Assembly: GCF_001542905.1 (NCBI RefSeq)
Contig: NZ_LOAJ01000001.1
Coordinates: forward strand, 496,001 to 560,000
Length of the DNA: 64,000 bases
Source of the DNA: Halorubrum aethiopicum
GTDB lineage: Archaea; Halobacteriota; Halobacteria; Halobacteriales; Haloferacaceae
Direction: 5' to 3'
This document shows positions 27,173-36,445 of this stretch, one piece after another (position 1 is the first letter of the stretch; each line of letters begins with the position of its first letter). The notes under the pieces are model-generated. The model worked only from the letters and a program-made list of their open reading frames with translations, was not told the DNA's origin and did not search any database. A program made the translations under genes and the position numbers.

Positions 27173-29956
27173 TCAGTCGTCCTCGTCGAGTCGCTCCTGC
27201 CACTCCTGGACCCGCGAGAGCAGCTCCACCGGCGCGGTCGCCGCGACATCGACGTCGGCCAACTCCTCGATCACCGCGCGCGCCTCCGGATCGAGTTCCG
27301 TCGGGTCCTCGACCTCCGTCCCGGCGTCCCCGACGGTCGCGGCCGTCGCGCCGGGCGATCCGTCGCCGCGGTCGGTGCCGTGGTCGGTGCCGTCGCCGCG
27401 GTCGGCTTCGGTTCCGTTTCGCGCGTCGGTCTTCCCGTCCTCGCTCCCCGCGAACGAGCCGGTCGAGAGGTCGAAGACGGCCTGTCTCGTCCCGCCGCCC
27501 CCCTCCCCGCGCTCCAAGCCGCCCTTCGCCTCGATCGCCTTCTCCTCGCGCAGCCGGTCGAGCACCCGGTCCGCGCGGTCGACGACGGGTTCGGGGACGC
27601 CCGCGATGTCCGCGACGTGGACGCCGTACGACCGGTTCGTCGGCCCGTCCCGCACCGTCCGGAGGAAGGTCACGTCGCCGTCGCGCTCGTCGACCGCGAC
27701 GTGGACGTTCTCGACGCGCGGGAGGTGGTCGGCGAGGGTCGTCAGCTCGTGGTAGTGGGTGGCAAAGAGCGTGCGGGCGCGCACCTCGTTGTGGAGGTAC
27801 TCCGTGGCCGCCCACGCGATCGAGATGCCGTCGTAGGTGGCGGTGCCGCGGCCCACCTCGTCGAGGATCACCAGCGAGTCCGCGGTCGCGGAGTGGAGGA
27901 TGTTCGACAGCTCCTGCATCTCGACCATGAACGTCGACCGCCCCTGCGCCAGCTCGTCGAGCGCGCCGACGCGGGTGTAGATCCCGTCGACGAGCCCGAC
28001 CTCGGCCGACCGCGCCGGGACGAACGAGCCCGCCTGCGCGAGCAGCTGGATCAGCGCGGCCTGCCGCATGTACGTCGACTTCCCGCTCATGTTCGGCCCC
28101 GTGACGATCAGGAAGCCGCGCTCGGCGTCGAGCTCGAGGTCGTTCGGCACGAAGTCCGTCGTCCGCTCGACGACCGGGTGCCGGCCCGCCTCGATCGAGA
28201 GGGTCCGCGACTCCGTCAGCGTCGGCCGCGTCCAGTCGTTTCCCGCCGCATGCGTCGCGAGCGACGCGAGCGCGTCCACCTCCGCGACCGCCCGGCCGAC
28301 GTTCTGGAGCAGCGTCGCCGCCTCGGCGACCCGCTCGCGGAGCTCCTCGAACAGCTCGTACTCCAGCTCGCCGCGCGCCTCCTCCAGCCGGAGCACCTCC
28401 CGTTCCCGCTCCTCCAGCTCGTCGGTGACGAACCGTTTGGAGTTCTTCAGCGTCTTGATCTCCCGGTAGTGTTCCGGGACTCCGTCCGCGACCGACTTGC
28501 CGACCTGAATGTAGTAGCCGTCCGTCTTGTTGCGGTCGACCGTGACGTGAGAGAGGCCGTGGTCGCGCTTCTCGCGCTCGGCGAGCATGTCGAGCCACTC
28601 GAGGGCGGCCTCGTGGCGCTCGATGAGGTCGTCGAGCTCGTCGTCGTACCCCGTCCGGAACAGCCCGCCCTCGGTCTTCGTCTTCGGCGGGTCCGCCGCG
28701 AGCGCCCCGTCGAGCTCGCCGTGGAGGTCGCGGGCGCGGTCGCGGTCCGGCCGCCGGAGGATCCCCGCGACCGGCGAGTCGGCGAGCGGCGTCCCCTCCA
28801 CCGCCTCCGCGAGCGCGGGCAGCAGCGCGAGGGTGTCCCGGACCGCCGAGAGCTCCCGCGCGCCCGCGCTCCCGCTCGTCGTCCGGGCGGCGAGCCGCTC
28901 GAGGTCGTACGCGTCGCCGAGCGTCTCGCGGAGCCGGTCGCGCGCGAGCGCCGCGGACGCGAGCGCCTCCACCGCGTCGAGCCGGCGGTCGAGCTCGTCG
29001 CGGTCCCGTTTCGGCCGCGTGAGCCACTCGCGGAGCAGCCGTCCGCCCGCGGCGGTGACCGTGTGGTCGACGGCGTCGAAGAGGGATCCCGCCGCCTCCC
29101 CGCGCATCGTCTCCGTGATCTCCAGGTTGCGCTGAGTCGTCGCGTCGAGCTCGACGTGGTCCGCCGCGGCGTACGTCGTCAGGCGGGTCATCGACGCGAG
29201 CACGCCCGCGCCCGTCTCGGCCACGTACGCCAGCGCCGCGCCGGCCGCCCGCGTCGCGGGGTCGGAGTCGAGTCCGACGCTGTCGGCGGTCTCCGCGCCG
29301 AACTGCTCGCGGACCGCGTGGGCCGCCCGCCCCGGCGCGAACGCCTCCGCGTCGAAGACGGAGACCGACCCCGAGAGGTCCTCGCGGACCGCCCCGAGGA
29401 AGGCGTCGTCGTTCCGGAGGTCGGGGCCGGGCAGCACCTCCGCGGGGTCAAACCGGTACAGCTCCGCGCGGAGGTCGCTCCGGTCGGCGAGCTCGGCGGC
29501 GAGGAACCGGCCGGTGGTGACGTCCGCGAACGCGACGCCGTAGGGGCCGTCGGCGGCGTCGCCGCCGTTTCCGCCGCTCCCGCCGCCCCCGCGCACCACG
29601 GTCGCCAGGTACCGCGCGTCGTCGTCGCTCGTCTCGAGGAGGGTCCCCGGCGTGACCACTCGGGTGATCTCCCTCGCGTGGCCGTCCTCCGTCTCGTACT
29701 GGTCCGCGACGGCGACCCGGTAGCCGCGCTCGACGAGCGCCTTCAGGTACGGCGTCAGCTCCGAGAGCGGGACGCCCGCCATCGGGTACGACGACCCGTG
29801 CGAGGACTTCTGTGAGACCGTCAAGTCGAGCTCGTCGGCGACCAGCTCGGCGTCGTCGGCGAAGAACTCGTAGAAGTCGCCGCACTGCATCGCGAGGACG
29901 TCCGCGTCCGTCGACTCCTTGAGTTCGAGGAACTCCCCGACGATCCCCGTTGGCAT
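27173..29956 (-). CDS. mutS: DNA mismatch repair protein MutS
   Basis: A 927-residue MutS1-type ATPase. The mismatch-wedge motif F28-Y29-E30 is intact in CGDFYEFF, connector and lever domains follow, and the ATPase has Walker A GPNMSGKST near residue 620, LVILDEVGRGT (Walker B) and LFATHYHEL. A long acidic, low-complexity insert near the C-terminus (GTEADRGDGTDHGTDRGDG) precedes the final helix-turn-helix dimerisation region. MutL is not adjacent. In haloarchaea MutS/MutL coexist with a NucS/EndoMS pathway. Confidence 0.96.
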   Translation of the reverse strand: MPTGIVGEFLELKESTDADVLAMQCGDFYEFFADDAELVADELDLTVSQKSSHGSSYPMAGVPLSELTPYLKALVERGYRVAVADQYETEDGHAREITRVVTPGTLLETSDDDARYLATVVRGGGGSGGNGGDAADGPYGVAFADVTTGRFLAAELADRSDLRAELYRFDPAEVLPGPDLRNDDAFLGAVREDLSGSVSVFDAEAFAPGRAAHAVREQFGAETADSVGLDSDPATRAAGAALAYVAETGAGVLASMTRLTTYAAADHVELDATTQRNLEITETMRGEAAGSLFDAVDHTVTAAGGRLLREWLTRPKRDRDELDRRLDAVEALASAALARDRLRETLGDAYDLERLAARTTSGSAGARELSAVRDTLALLPALAEAVEGTPLADSPVAGILRRPDRDRARDLHGELDGALAADPPKTKTEGGLFRTGYDDELDDLIERHEAALEWLDMLAEREKRDHGLSHVTVDRNKTDGYYIQVGKSVADGVPEHYREIKTLKNSKRFVTDELEEREREVLRLEEARGELEYELFEELRERVAEAATLLQNVGRAVAEVDALASLATHAAGNDWTRPTLTESRTLSIEAGRHPVVERTTDFVPNDLELDAERGFLIVTGPNMSGKSTYMRQAALIQLLAQAGSFVPARSAEVGLVDGIYTRVGALDELAQGRSTFMVEMQELSNILHSATADSLVILDEVGRGTATYDGISIAWAATEYLHNEVRARTLFATHYHELTTLADHLPRVENVHVAVDERDGDVTFLRTVRDGPTNRSYGVHVADIAGVPEPVVDRADRVLDRLREEKAIEAKGGLERGEGGGGTRQAVFDLSTGSFAGSEDGKTDARNGTEADRGDGTDHGTDRGDGSPGATAATVGDAGTEVEDPTELDPEARAVIEELADVDVAATAPVELLSRVQEWQERLDEDD

Positions 29957-30047
29957 ACCCGTACTCCCGCCGTCGGCGGCTAAAACCCTACGGGTCGCTC
30001 GCGACCCCGTCGGGCGATCGCTCCGCGTCCGTCGCGGGCGGAGCCGT

Positions 30048-30878
30048 TCACCGCGCGTCCGTCGCGGTCGGGTTCACCGCCCCCGGGCCCTCACCCACGT
30101 CGTAGCCGCGCCGGATCGCCTCGCCCATCCCGTCGACCGCGGCGACGACGGCCTCCTCGAGGGGCTCGCCACGGGCCAGCCGCGAGGCGATCGCGCTCGA
30201 CAGCGTACAGCCGGAGCCGTGGGTCGCCGCGGCGTCGATCCGCGGGTTCTCGATCCGCCGCACGCGAGGGTCCTCGCCCTCGGTTCCCCACACCAGGGTA
30301 TCGACCACGACCTCTCCGTCACCGTCGAGGTGCCCGCCCTTCACGAGCGCCGCGTCGGCACCGCGCTCGACGAGCGTTCGCCCGGCCGCCGCGGCGTCGG
30401 CGGGCGTCTCGACCGCGCCGTCGACGAGGATCGCCGCCTCGTCGGCGTTCGGCGTGACGAGCGTCGCCGACGCGACCAGGTCCTCGTAGGCGGCCTCGGC
30501 CCCGGCCGACAGCAGCCGGTCGCCGGTCGCGGCCACCATCACCGGATCGACGACGACCGGGCCGTCGAACCCCCGTACCTTCCGCGTCACCGCCTCGACG
30601 ATCTCCCGCGTCGCCAACATTCCGGTCTTGGCCGCCTCGGGCGCGAAGTCCTCGACGACCGCGTCGTACTGGGCGGTCACGTGCTCGGCCGACAGCGGGA
30701 CCACGTCGTGGACGCCGCGGGTGTTCTGGGCGGTCGTCGCCGTCACGACCGACGTGCCGAAGACGCCGTGGGTCGTCATCGTCTTCAGATCCGCCTGTAT
30801 CCCCGCTCCGCCGCCGCTGTCGCTGCCGGCGATCGTCAGCGCGACGGGCGGCGAGACGGGATCGAGGGAAGGTGTCAT
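30048..30878 (-). CDS. thiD: Hydroxymethylpyrimidine phosphate kinase ThiD
   Basis: A 276-residue ribokinase-fold enzyme that phosphorylates HMP and HMP-phosphate for thiamine synthesis. Motifs: [18 protein letters not shown] (substrate loop), [27 protein letters not shown], and the anion hole [12 protein letters not shown] with the catalytic cysteine. It lacks the C-terminal ThiN domain common in archaeal ThiD-ThiN fusions. The start at 30878 is supported by a minus-strand TATA-like TAGTAAAAC about 30 nt upstream; no TPP riboswitch is visible. Confidence 0.93.
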   Translation of the reverse strand: MTPSLDPVSPPVALTIAGSDSGGGAGIQADLKTMTTHGVFGTSVVTATTAQNTRGVHDVVPLSAEHVTAQYDAVVEDFAPEAAKTGMLATREIVEAVTRKVRGFDGPVVVDPVMVAATGDRLLSAGAEAAYEDLVASATLVTPNADEAAILVDGAVETPADAAAAGRTLVERGADAALVKGGHLDGDGEVVVDTLVWGTEGEDPRVRRIENPRIDAAATHGSGCTLSSAIASRLARGEPLEEAVVAAVDGMGEAIRRGYDVGEGPGAVNPTATDAR

Positions 30879-30963
30879 ATCCGAGTGGTATTCGTCGGTT
30901 TTACTAGTGGCTGGCGATCGCCGCCGCCGAACGGGCTTTCCGCGTCGAGGGCGGAGGGCGGGC

Positions 30964-31656
30964 ATGAGCGATACCGAAAACGACGGCGAGAACGCGAGCG
31001 CGACGGCCGGCGACGGGAGCGGCGGAGACCCAGTCACCGTCACGATATTCTCGGACTACGTCTGTCCGTTCTGCTACCTGGGCCGCCGCTCGCTCGAGCG
31101 GTACCGTGAGTCGCGCGGGGAGGACGCGAGCGACCTCGAGATCGACTGGCACCCCTTCGACCTCCGGAGCGGGAAGCGTCGACCCGACGGGAGCATCGAT
31201 ACATCGGTCGACGACGGGAAGGACGAGGACTACTACGAACAGGCGAAAGAGAACGTCCGCCGGCTCCAGGAGGAGTACGACGCCGAGATGGATCTCGAGA
31301 TCGCGACCGACGTGGACTCGCTCGACGCGCAGGTCGTCTCCTACTACCTGAAACAACACCACCCCTACGAGACGTGGCTCGCGTTCGACGAAGCCGTCTT
31401 CGCCACGCTCTGGAAGGACGGCGAGGACATCGGCGACCGCGACCTCCTCGTCTCGCTCGCCGAGGACGCCGGCGTCGACCCCGGCGAGGTTCGCTCCGCG
31501 CTGGACGACGACACGCTGCGGGAGGAGGTCACGGAGCTGTTCGAGGAGGCGAAACGTCGCGGCGTCACCGGCGTCCCGACGTTCGCGTACGACGGCCACG
31601 CCGCCCGCGGCGCGGTCCCGCCCGAGCACCTCCGTCGGCTGATCGAGGGAGCGTAG
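30964..31656 (+). CDS. DsbA-family (FrnE-like) thiol oxidoreductase
   Basis: A 230-residue thioredoxin-fold protein with an alpha-helical insert. The active-site motif CPFC lies in [19 protein letters not shown], and the cis-proline loop [12 protein letters not shown] is kept. There is no signal peptide, so it acts in the cytosol. FrnE-like members include 2-hydroxychromene-2-carboxylate isomerase relatives and redox stress proteins. It is divergent from thiD, sharing an 85-bp promoter gap. The exact substrate is unknown. Confidence 0.9.
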   Translation: MSDTENDGENASATAGDGSGGDPVTVTIFSDYVCPFCYLGRRSLERYRESRGEDASDLEIDWHPFDLRSGKRRPDGSIDTSVDDGKDEDYYEQAKENVRRLQEEYDAEMDLEIATDVDSLDAQVVSYYLKQHHPYETWLAFDEAVFATLWKDGEDIGDRDLLVSLAEDAGVDPGEVRSALDDDTLREEVTELFEEAKRRGVTGVPTFAYDGHAARGAVPPEHLRRLIEGA

Positions 31657-31672
31657 CTCCGTCCCGCGGCGG

Positions 31673-32533
31673 TCAGGCGTTCGCCTCCGCGTTTCCGGGT
31701 TCCGTTCCGTCCGGTTCCGCGTCGTCGGACCCGTCCCCGCCCGGATCCACGTATCGGCAGGCGGCGTATACGCAGCCGAGCGCCAGCGCGGTTCCGAAGA
31801 CCACGTCCGTGAGCCAGTGGATCCCGAGGTACATCGTCGAGACGACCACGGAGCCCGCGATCCACCAGGCGACCGGCGTCCACCTCGGATACCTGTCGTG
31901 CGTGAGCGCGGCGAAGGCCGCGACCGTCACGGACAGGGAGGTGTGAAGGGAAGGGAACACGTTCGTCTCGACGTTCACCTCCCCGGTGAGCGTCTGGAAG
32001 TCCGGGTTGAACGTGTACAAAAGCGAGGTCACGAGGTCCGGCATCACGTTTCTCGGGCCGTACGCCAACACGACGGTGTACAACACGAGCCCGATCGCGT
32101 AGTTGAGCGTGTACGCCACGATCAGCCGCTTCAGCGTCTTCGGCTCCGGAAGCGCCGCGTACGCGAGAAACGGGAACACGAGCAGGAACGCGTATCCGAA
32201 CACGTAGACCGACGAGAAGTACAGCGTCAGCCGCGGGCTCTGGAAGGTCGCCTGGAGCCACGGAACGAAGTCGCCCTCGAGTGCGATGATCGCGCCGGTC
32301 AGTCGCAGGCCGAACACCTCGGAAACCGACTGGAGCGCGGGCCGGCCGATCCCGCTCACGACGAGCACGACGAGCAGGGCGGCGACCTCGCGGCGCGACT
32401 CGCGGAGGTGCGGAACGAGGTTCCCGCCGATCCCGTACAGCCGCCGCGGGCCGACGATCGCGACCCCCGCCACGAGACACATCGCGGTCACCCAGAACAG
32501 GACGCTCGTGACGATCGAGAGGAGCGGACTCAT
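31673..32533 (-). CDS. PAP2-superfamily integral membrane phosphatase / phosphotransferase
   Basis: A 286-residue polytopic protein with about six hydrophobic segments. Motifs of the PAP2 active site are present as FPSLHTS (motif 2 with His) and GIHWLTDVVFG (motif 3, HxxxD). The spacing and the VFPSLHT form recall inositolphosphorylceramide-synthase-like PAP2_3 members, so a lipid phosphate phosphatase or head-group transferase is likely. Its ATG overlaps the stop of the upstream solute-binding gene (ATGA), so the two are translationally coupled. The C-terminal tail is acidic and disordered. Confidence 0.88.
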   Translation of the reverse strand: MSPLLSIVTSVLFWVTAMCLVAGVAIVGPRRLYGIGGNLVPHLRESRREVAALLVVLVVSGIGRPALQSVSEVFGLRLTGAIIALEGDFVPWLQATFQSPRLTLYFSSVYVFGYAFLLVFPFLAYAALPEPKTLKRLIVAYTLNYAIGLVLYTVVLAYGPRNVMPDLVTSLLYTFNPDFQTLTGEVNVETNVFPSLHTSLSVTVAAFAALTHDRYPRWTPVAWWIAGSVVVSTMYLGIHWLTDVVFGTALALGCVYAACRYVDPGGDGSDDAEPDGTEPGNAEANA

Positions 32534-34374
32534 GGGCTCCGCGCGAGCAGCCTGTCGGACTCGTCGAACCGATAGCCGATCTCGCGGAGCGCCTCGCGCG
32601 CCGCGGCCACGTCGAGCGACCCGCCCTCCCCGTGGAACGGGTGTACCGGGTCCTCGTCGCGCTCGTCGTCCCAGCGGAGGTCCTCGGGGACCCACTCGGG
32701 CGACGCCGCGAGCGGAGTGCTCGCCGGGTGTGCGTACCCGGCGAACGCGTCGTCGACGAGCGACGCCTTGTCCACGAGCGACGCGACGACCCCGCGGAAC
32801 CGCGGGTTCGAGAGCGGCGCGCGACGCGCGTTGTATCCCACGTAGTAGAACGCGGCCGACCGCGTGCTCACGAGACGGATGTCGTCCTCCCGACCGATCC
32901 GCGGAACCGAGTCCGGTCCCAGATTGGAGACGGTCCCGTCGGCGTGGCCGTCGGCGACCCACTGTACCGCCTCCACGTCCGACCCGACGACCGACACCTC
33001 GAGCCGGTCGAACGACGGCTTCCCCCGATACGCGTCCGGGATCGACCCCCAGCCCTCGTCCGCGACCGTCGATCCGCCCGACCGGCCGTCGTCCGCGTCG
33101 ACCGGTCCGGCGCGAGCGAGGAAGTGGTCGGGGTTGCGCTCGAAGACGACCCGCTCGCCGGGCGTCGCCTCGACGAAGCGCATCGGGCCGCTCCCCACGG
33201 GCTCCTCGTTGGGGATGACGAGCGCCTCCGTGGTCTCGAGGTCGAACTCGAACCCGCCGACCGTCGCGGTCTCGGCCCGATCGCGCCAGACGTGCTCGGG
33301 GAGTATCGGGACCTGGAGGGCCCGCTTCGCCACGTCCGCGGCGGTGTCGCCGATCCGCAGTCTGACGGTGGAGTCGTCGACGGCGGTGGCCGACTCCACG
33401 ATCGAGCCGCGCCCGCGGAACTGCGGCGCGGGGATCGGCGTCTCGGCGTTTCCCATCGAGGTGTCCCGGAGGAACTCGTAGGTGAACGCCACGTCCGCCG
33501 CAGTCAGCGGCTCCCCGTCGTGCCACGTCGACGGCCGCAGCTCGACCTCGAGCGTCTCCGGATCGTGCCACCCCCAACTGCGAGCGAGCCACGGGATCGC
33601 GCTCCCGTCGTCGACGACCGTGAGCCGGTCGTACAGGATCGACATGAACGTCCCGTATCGCCGGTACTCCGCCGCGATCGGGTTCCAGTTCTCGGAGATG
33701 CGCCCGTCGGTCGTCACGAGACGGAGGGTGACCGGATCCGCGCCGTCTCCGCTCTCGGTGTCGACGTACTCCATGTTGAGGAGCCCGACCGCGGAGACGG
33801 GCGGTCCCGTCGCCCAGCCGACGAACCGGTCCGTCCGCGTCGCCGCGAGCGCGTCCGGGAAGGCGACGACCGTGAAGGGCTGTTTCTCGCACGTGCCGGT
33901 GAGGAGGTCCGCGACGACGTCGACCCGGTCGGACCCGTTGGCGGTCCGTTGTGCCTCGAGGTGCTCGTCGGTCTCGAGGTCGGTGAACCCGAACGGGTTC
34001 TGCCATCCCGCCTCGGCGGCGAACCGCGAGTGGATCAGTCCGTAGAGCTCGTCCGGATCGAACGGGAGCACCTCCGTGTACTGGCCGACGTACACGTCGA
34101 AGTCGTGGTTGAGGAGCACCGTCCGGTGGAGGTCCGTCCCGTTCATCGTCTCGACCCGTGCGTCGACGCCGACAGCGGAGAGGTTCTCCGCGAGCGCCCG
34201 CGCGATCCGGATCCCGTTCGGGTCCTCGTCGGCGGGAGTGGTCCGGATCTCCAACACGAGCTGTGAGGACCCGTCCCGTCCGGCGATGTTCCGCGCGCGA
34301 CCGACACAGCCGGCGCTCCCGGCGGCGAGGCCGATACCCGCGAGCGCCTCACGACGACTGATCGGTCCCGTCAT
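32530..34374 (-). CDS. ABC-type peptide/nickel solute-binding lipoprotein, orphan
   Basis: A 614-residue SBP of the family 5 type (DppA/OppA/NikA). Tat-type start PISRREALAGIGLAAG, lipobox GSAGC at about residue 22, then the two-lobe fold with LEVELRPSTWHDGEPLTAADVAFTYEF and GSGPMRFVEATPGERVVFERNPDHF, characteristic of the family. No permease or ATPase genes lie nearby; instead the gene overlaps a PAP2 membrane protein. It may work with a distant permease or have become a ligand-binding envelope protein for the PAP2 enzyme. Confidence 0.9.
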   Translation of the reverse strand: MTGPISRREALAGIGLAAGSAGCVGRARNIAGRDGSSQLVLEIRTTPADEDPNGIRIARALAENLSAVGVDARVETMNGTDLHRTVLLNHDFDVYVGQYTEVLPFDPDELYGLIHSRFAAEAGWQNPFGFTDLETDEHLEAQRTANGSDRVDVVADLLTGTCEKQPFTVVAFPDALAATRTDRFVGWATGPPVSAVGLLNMEYVDTESGDGADPVTLRLVTTDGRISENWNPIAAEYRRYGTFMSILYDRLTVVDDGSAIPWLARSWGWHDPETLEVELRPSTWHDGEPLTAADVAFTYEFLRDTSMGNAETPIPAPQFRGRGSIVESATAVDDSTVRLRIGDTAADVAKRALQVPILPEHVWRDRAETATVGGFEFDLETTEALVIPNEEPVGSGPMRFVEATPGERVVFERNPDHFLARAGPVDADDGRSGGSTVADEGWGSIPDAYRGKPSFDRLEVSVVGSDVEAVQWVADGHADGTVSNLGPDSVPRIGREDDIRLVSTRSAAFYYVGYNARRAPLSNPRFRGVVASLVDKASLVDDAFAGYAHPASTPLAASPEWVPEDLRWDDERDEDPVHPFHGEGGSLDVAAAREALREIGYRFDESDRLLARSP

Positions 34375-34472
34375 TCTCCAGCCGGACTCGTTCCCGAAAC
34401 TATATCAGTTCTATGGTGTCGTCCCCGCTCCCGTCTCCCGGGTTCGCCCGTCGACGAGCGTCGTCCGGCATC

Positions 34473-35720
34473 TCAGATCACGTCCGCGAGCGGGAGGGCG
34501 AGCCCGATCGCCCAGGCGACCGCCCCGGCGACGAGGACCGGCCGGTCCTCGGCGGCCCGACCCACCGCGATCAGCCCGAGCGCGGCGAGGACCGCCACGC
34601 GGTGGACGATGAGTCCCGGCGGCACCGCCACCCCGACCGCGGCGAAGTCGAGGACGAACCCGGCGCCGAGCCCCAACACGACCCCGAGGAACGCCGCGGT
34701 CGGGTCGGCCCGTTCGCTCCCGATGACGACGATCGTCGGGAGCCCGACCGCGATCACGAGGTACAGCGGCGCGGCGATCGCCTTCGGCGGGAGGGCGGGG
34801 TACGCCGTCTCCACGGCGACCCCGACGTATCTGACCGAGGCGAAGACCGCCGCGAGCGTCACCGCGAGGGCCAGCGCGGCACCGTGTCGGTTCCCCTCCC
34901 GGCGGAGGCGGTACGCCGCCTCCAACGTCGCCTCGCGGGTCCGTCGTCGCAGGAGCGCCCCCGCCGTCGGGAGGAACACCATGACCTCGATCACGGAGAG
35001 CCAGCCGTCGCTCCAGCCGCCCTCGATCCCGCGGTACTCCCGTGTCACCTCGGCGGCGGTCGGGTTGTCGATGAACTCGTCCTCGAGCCGGGTCGCCGGA
35101 TCGTCGATGTCGGAGACGGTGTGACGGAGGCGGAACCAGTCGTAGTACTCCTCGTGGATCTGTACCGCCGTGTACTCCCCGGCGGGCGACTCGTAGGCCC
35201 GGATGTGATCGCGCGTGCCGAGGTAGGTCCCGTCGTGGATCTCGAACGTGACCGCCTTCCAGACGCCGCCGTCGGGTCCCCTGAAATACGAGTAGCGCTC
35301 CGACCCGCTGGCGCTCTCCCAGTTCCCCTCCACGAGGTCACGAACCGGATCCGGTCCATCCGGATCGACGGGATCCGTCAGCGCCGTCCCGTTGTCGCCT
35401 TCCGCCCTGTCGCCGAACTCGTCGGTCTCCTCCGCCTCCTCCGTCTCCCGCCAGTCGGCGTTCGGGTCCGCGGTCAGCGTCCCCTCGATCGTCTCGGCGT
35501 CGTTCCGGAACACGACGTTTATCGCGAGGGTCTGTCCGTAGACGGATCGGCTCCGGCTCGTGTACGGCCACAGCTCGTAGTCGCCCTCGACCTCGATGAG
35601 CGACTCTTCGGGGACCTCGCCGGGCTCCGGCCGTTCGACGGTCCCGCCGAGCAGCCCCGAGAGGACCAGCCCTGCTCCGACCACGAGCAGCAGGGCGACG
35701 ACGACCCGCGTCCGGTCCAT
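34473..35720 (-). CDS. Polytopic membrane protein with large extracytoplasmic domain
   Basis: A 415-residue protein. It has one N-terminal membrane helix (VVVALLLVVGAGLVLSGLL), then an outside domain of about 230 residues with DYELWPYTSRSRSVYGQT and SYFRGPDGGVWKAVTFE, then five or six C-terminal helices. I do not recognise a family, though a short motif resembles haloarchaeal DUF membrane proteins. A TATA box at 35741-35750 gives a leaderless start at ATG 35720. Confidence 0.8.
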   Translation of the reverse strand: MDRTRVVVALLLVVGAGLVLSGLLGGTVERPEPGEVPEESLIEVEGDYELWPYTSRSRSVYGQTLAINVVFRNDAETIEGTLTADPNADWRETEEAEETDEFGDRAEGDNGTALTDPVDPDGPDPVRDLVEGNWESASGSERYSYFRGPDGGVWKAVTFEIHDGTYLGTRDHIRAYESPAGEYTAVQIHEEYYDWFRLRHTVSDIDDPATRLEDEFIDNPTAAEVTREYRGIEGGWSDGWLSVIEVMVFLPTAGALLRRRTREATLEAAYRLRREGNRHGAALALAVTLAAVFASVRYVGVAVETAYPALPPKAIAAPLYLVIAVGLPTIVVIGSERADPTAAFLGVVLGLGAGFVLDFAAVGVAVPPGLIVHRVAVLAALGLIAVGRAAEDRPVLVAGAVAWAIGLALPLADVI

Positions 35721-35740
35721 GGCCGGTTCGCACGCGTTCG

Positions 35741-35750
35741 ATATATAAAA
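35741..35750 (-). promoter_or_regulatory. TATA box of the membrane protein gene
   Basis: The minus strand reads TTTTATATAT, a near-consensus haloarchaeal TATA box, about 25 nt before the ATG at 35720. Confidence 0.75.
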
Positions 35751-35775
35751 TCTCCCCGGGCCGACCGCGGCGCGA

Positions 35776-36078
35776 TCACCACGTCTCGACGTAGCCGTCA
35801 CGCACGTCCTCCGCACACCCCTCGCAGTCGGCGTGATCCGGCTCGAAACAGGCCGGGCGTCCCTCGGCGTCGACGGTCACCGCCCGCTTTTCGGCGTGCC
35901 GTCGGCAGACGATCCGCGCGCGCCCGTCCTCGTCGGTCGGCAGGTCGTACCGCTCCGTGCCGGCGTTCTCGCCGTCGGGGTCCGCTCTTCCCTCCGCGTA
36001 CGCCCGCCTGGCCTCCTCGAACTGCCGGCCGGCCTTCCGGAGCTGCTGGCGGATCACCCGTTCGAGCCGGTCGTCCAT
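35776..36078 (-). CDS. Small zinc-ribbon-like protein
   Basis: A 100-residue soluble protein. The N-terminal half is helical and charged (DDRLERVIRQQLRKAGRQFEEARRAYAEG); the C-terminal half has a potential metal site CRRH, then CFEPDH and CEGC, giving four Cys and two His in a short span. A family name is not secure. It is divergent from the RPA operon across a 367-bp gap, a position suggesting a DNA-transaction link, which is inference only. Confidence 0.8.
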   Translation of the reverse strand: MDDRLERVIRQQLRKAGRQFEEARRAYAEGRADPDGENAGTERYDLPTDEDGRARIVCRRHAEKRAVTVDAEGRPACFEPDHADCEGCAEDVRDGYVETW

Positions 36079-36445
36079 ACCGCGGGGTTCGACCGCCCGG
36101 AGTATAGGTCCGTTGCCGACGACCCGACCGAAGGCGCGCCGCTCGTGAACGCTCCCGTCCGCAGATCGTTTCCGTCCGCATCGATCGTTCCCGTTCACGA
36201 GCAACCGTGTCTGCGTCCGCGAACGCGACTCGTGTGAACGTTCCACTCGAAACGCAGCCCGCGTGCGGCTGACGCGCGTCGGACGCTCGCCCGACGCTCC
36301 CTCGAACGAACCGTCGCGATCGGGCGACTCGAGCCGCGGTCGGTCGGTCGAGCGCCACTTTCACCGCGGTCACCGTCGTTTTAATACCATGAGGAACCAA
36401 CCGTCGTACGCCTCCCATTGAAACACGACCGGAGGCGAGACACCC
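36079..36445. other. Divergent promoter region of the RPA operon
   Basis: No gene seen. The right end has a plus-strand TATA TTTTAATACC at 36378-36387 and a GGAGG (36431-36435) ten bases before the RPA ATG, so this transcript has a leader of roughly 35 nt with a Shine-Dalgarno, unlike the leaderless genes around it. The middle contains inverted GAACG/CGTTC elements near 36140-36240. Confidence 0.55.

Noticed and set aside
27380-29815. An 811-codon plus-strand frame opposite mutS
   Set aside because: Shadow of mutS, with no recognisable domains and a composition typical of antisense GC-rich frames.
30879-30963. TPP riboswitch upstream of thiD
   Set aside because: The gap is only 85 bp, shared with the divergent gene, and has no THI-box-like sequence.
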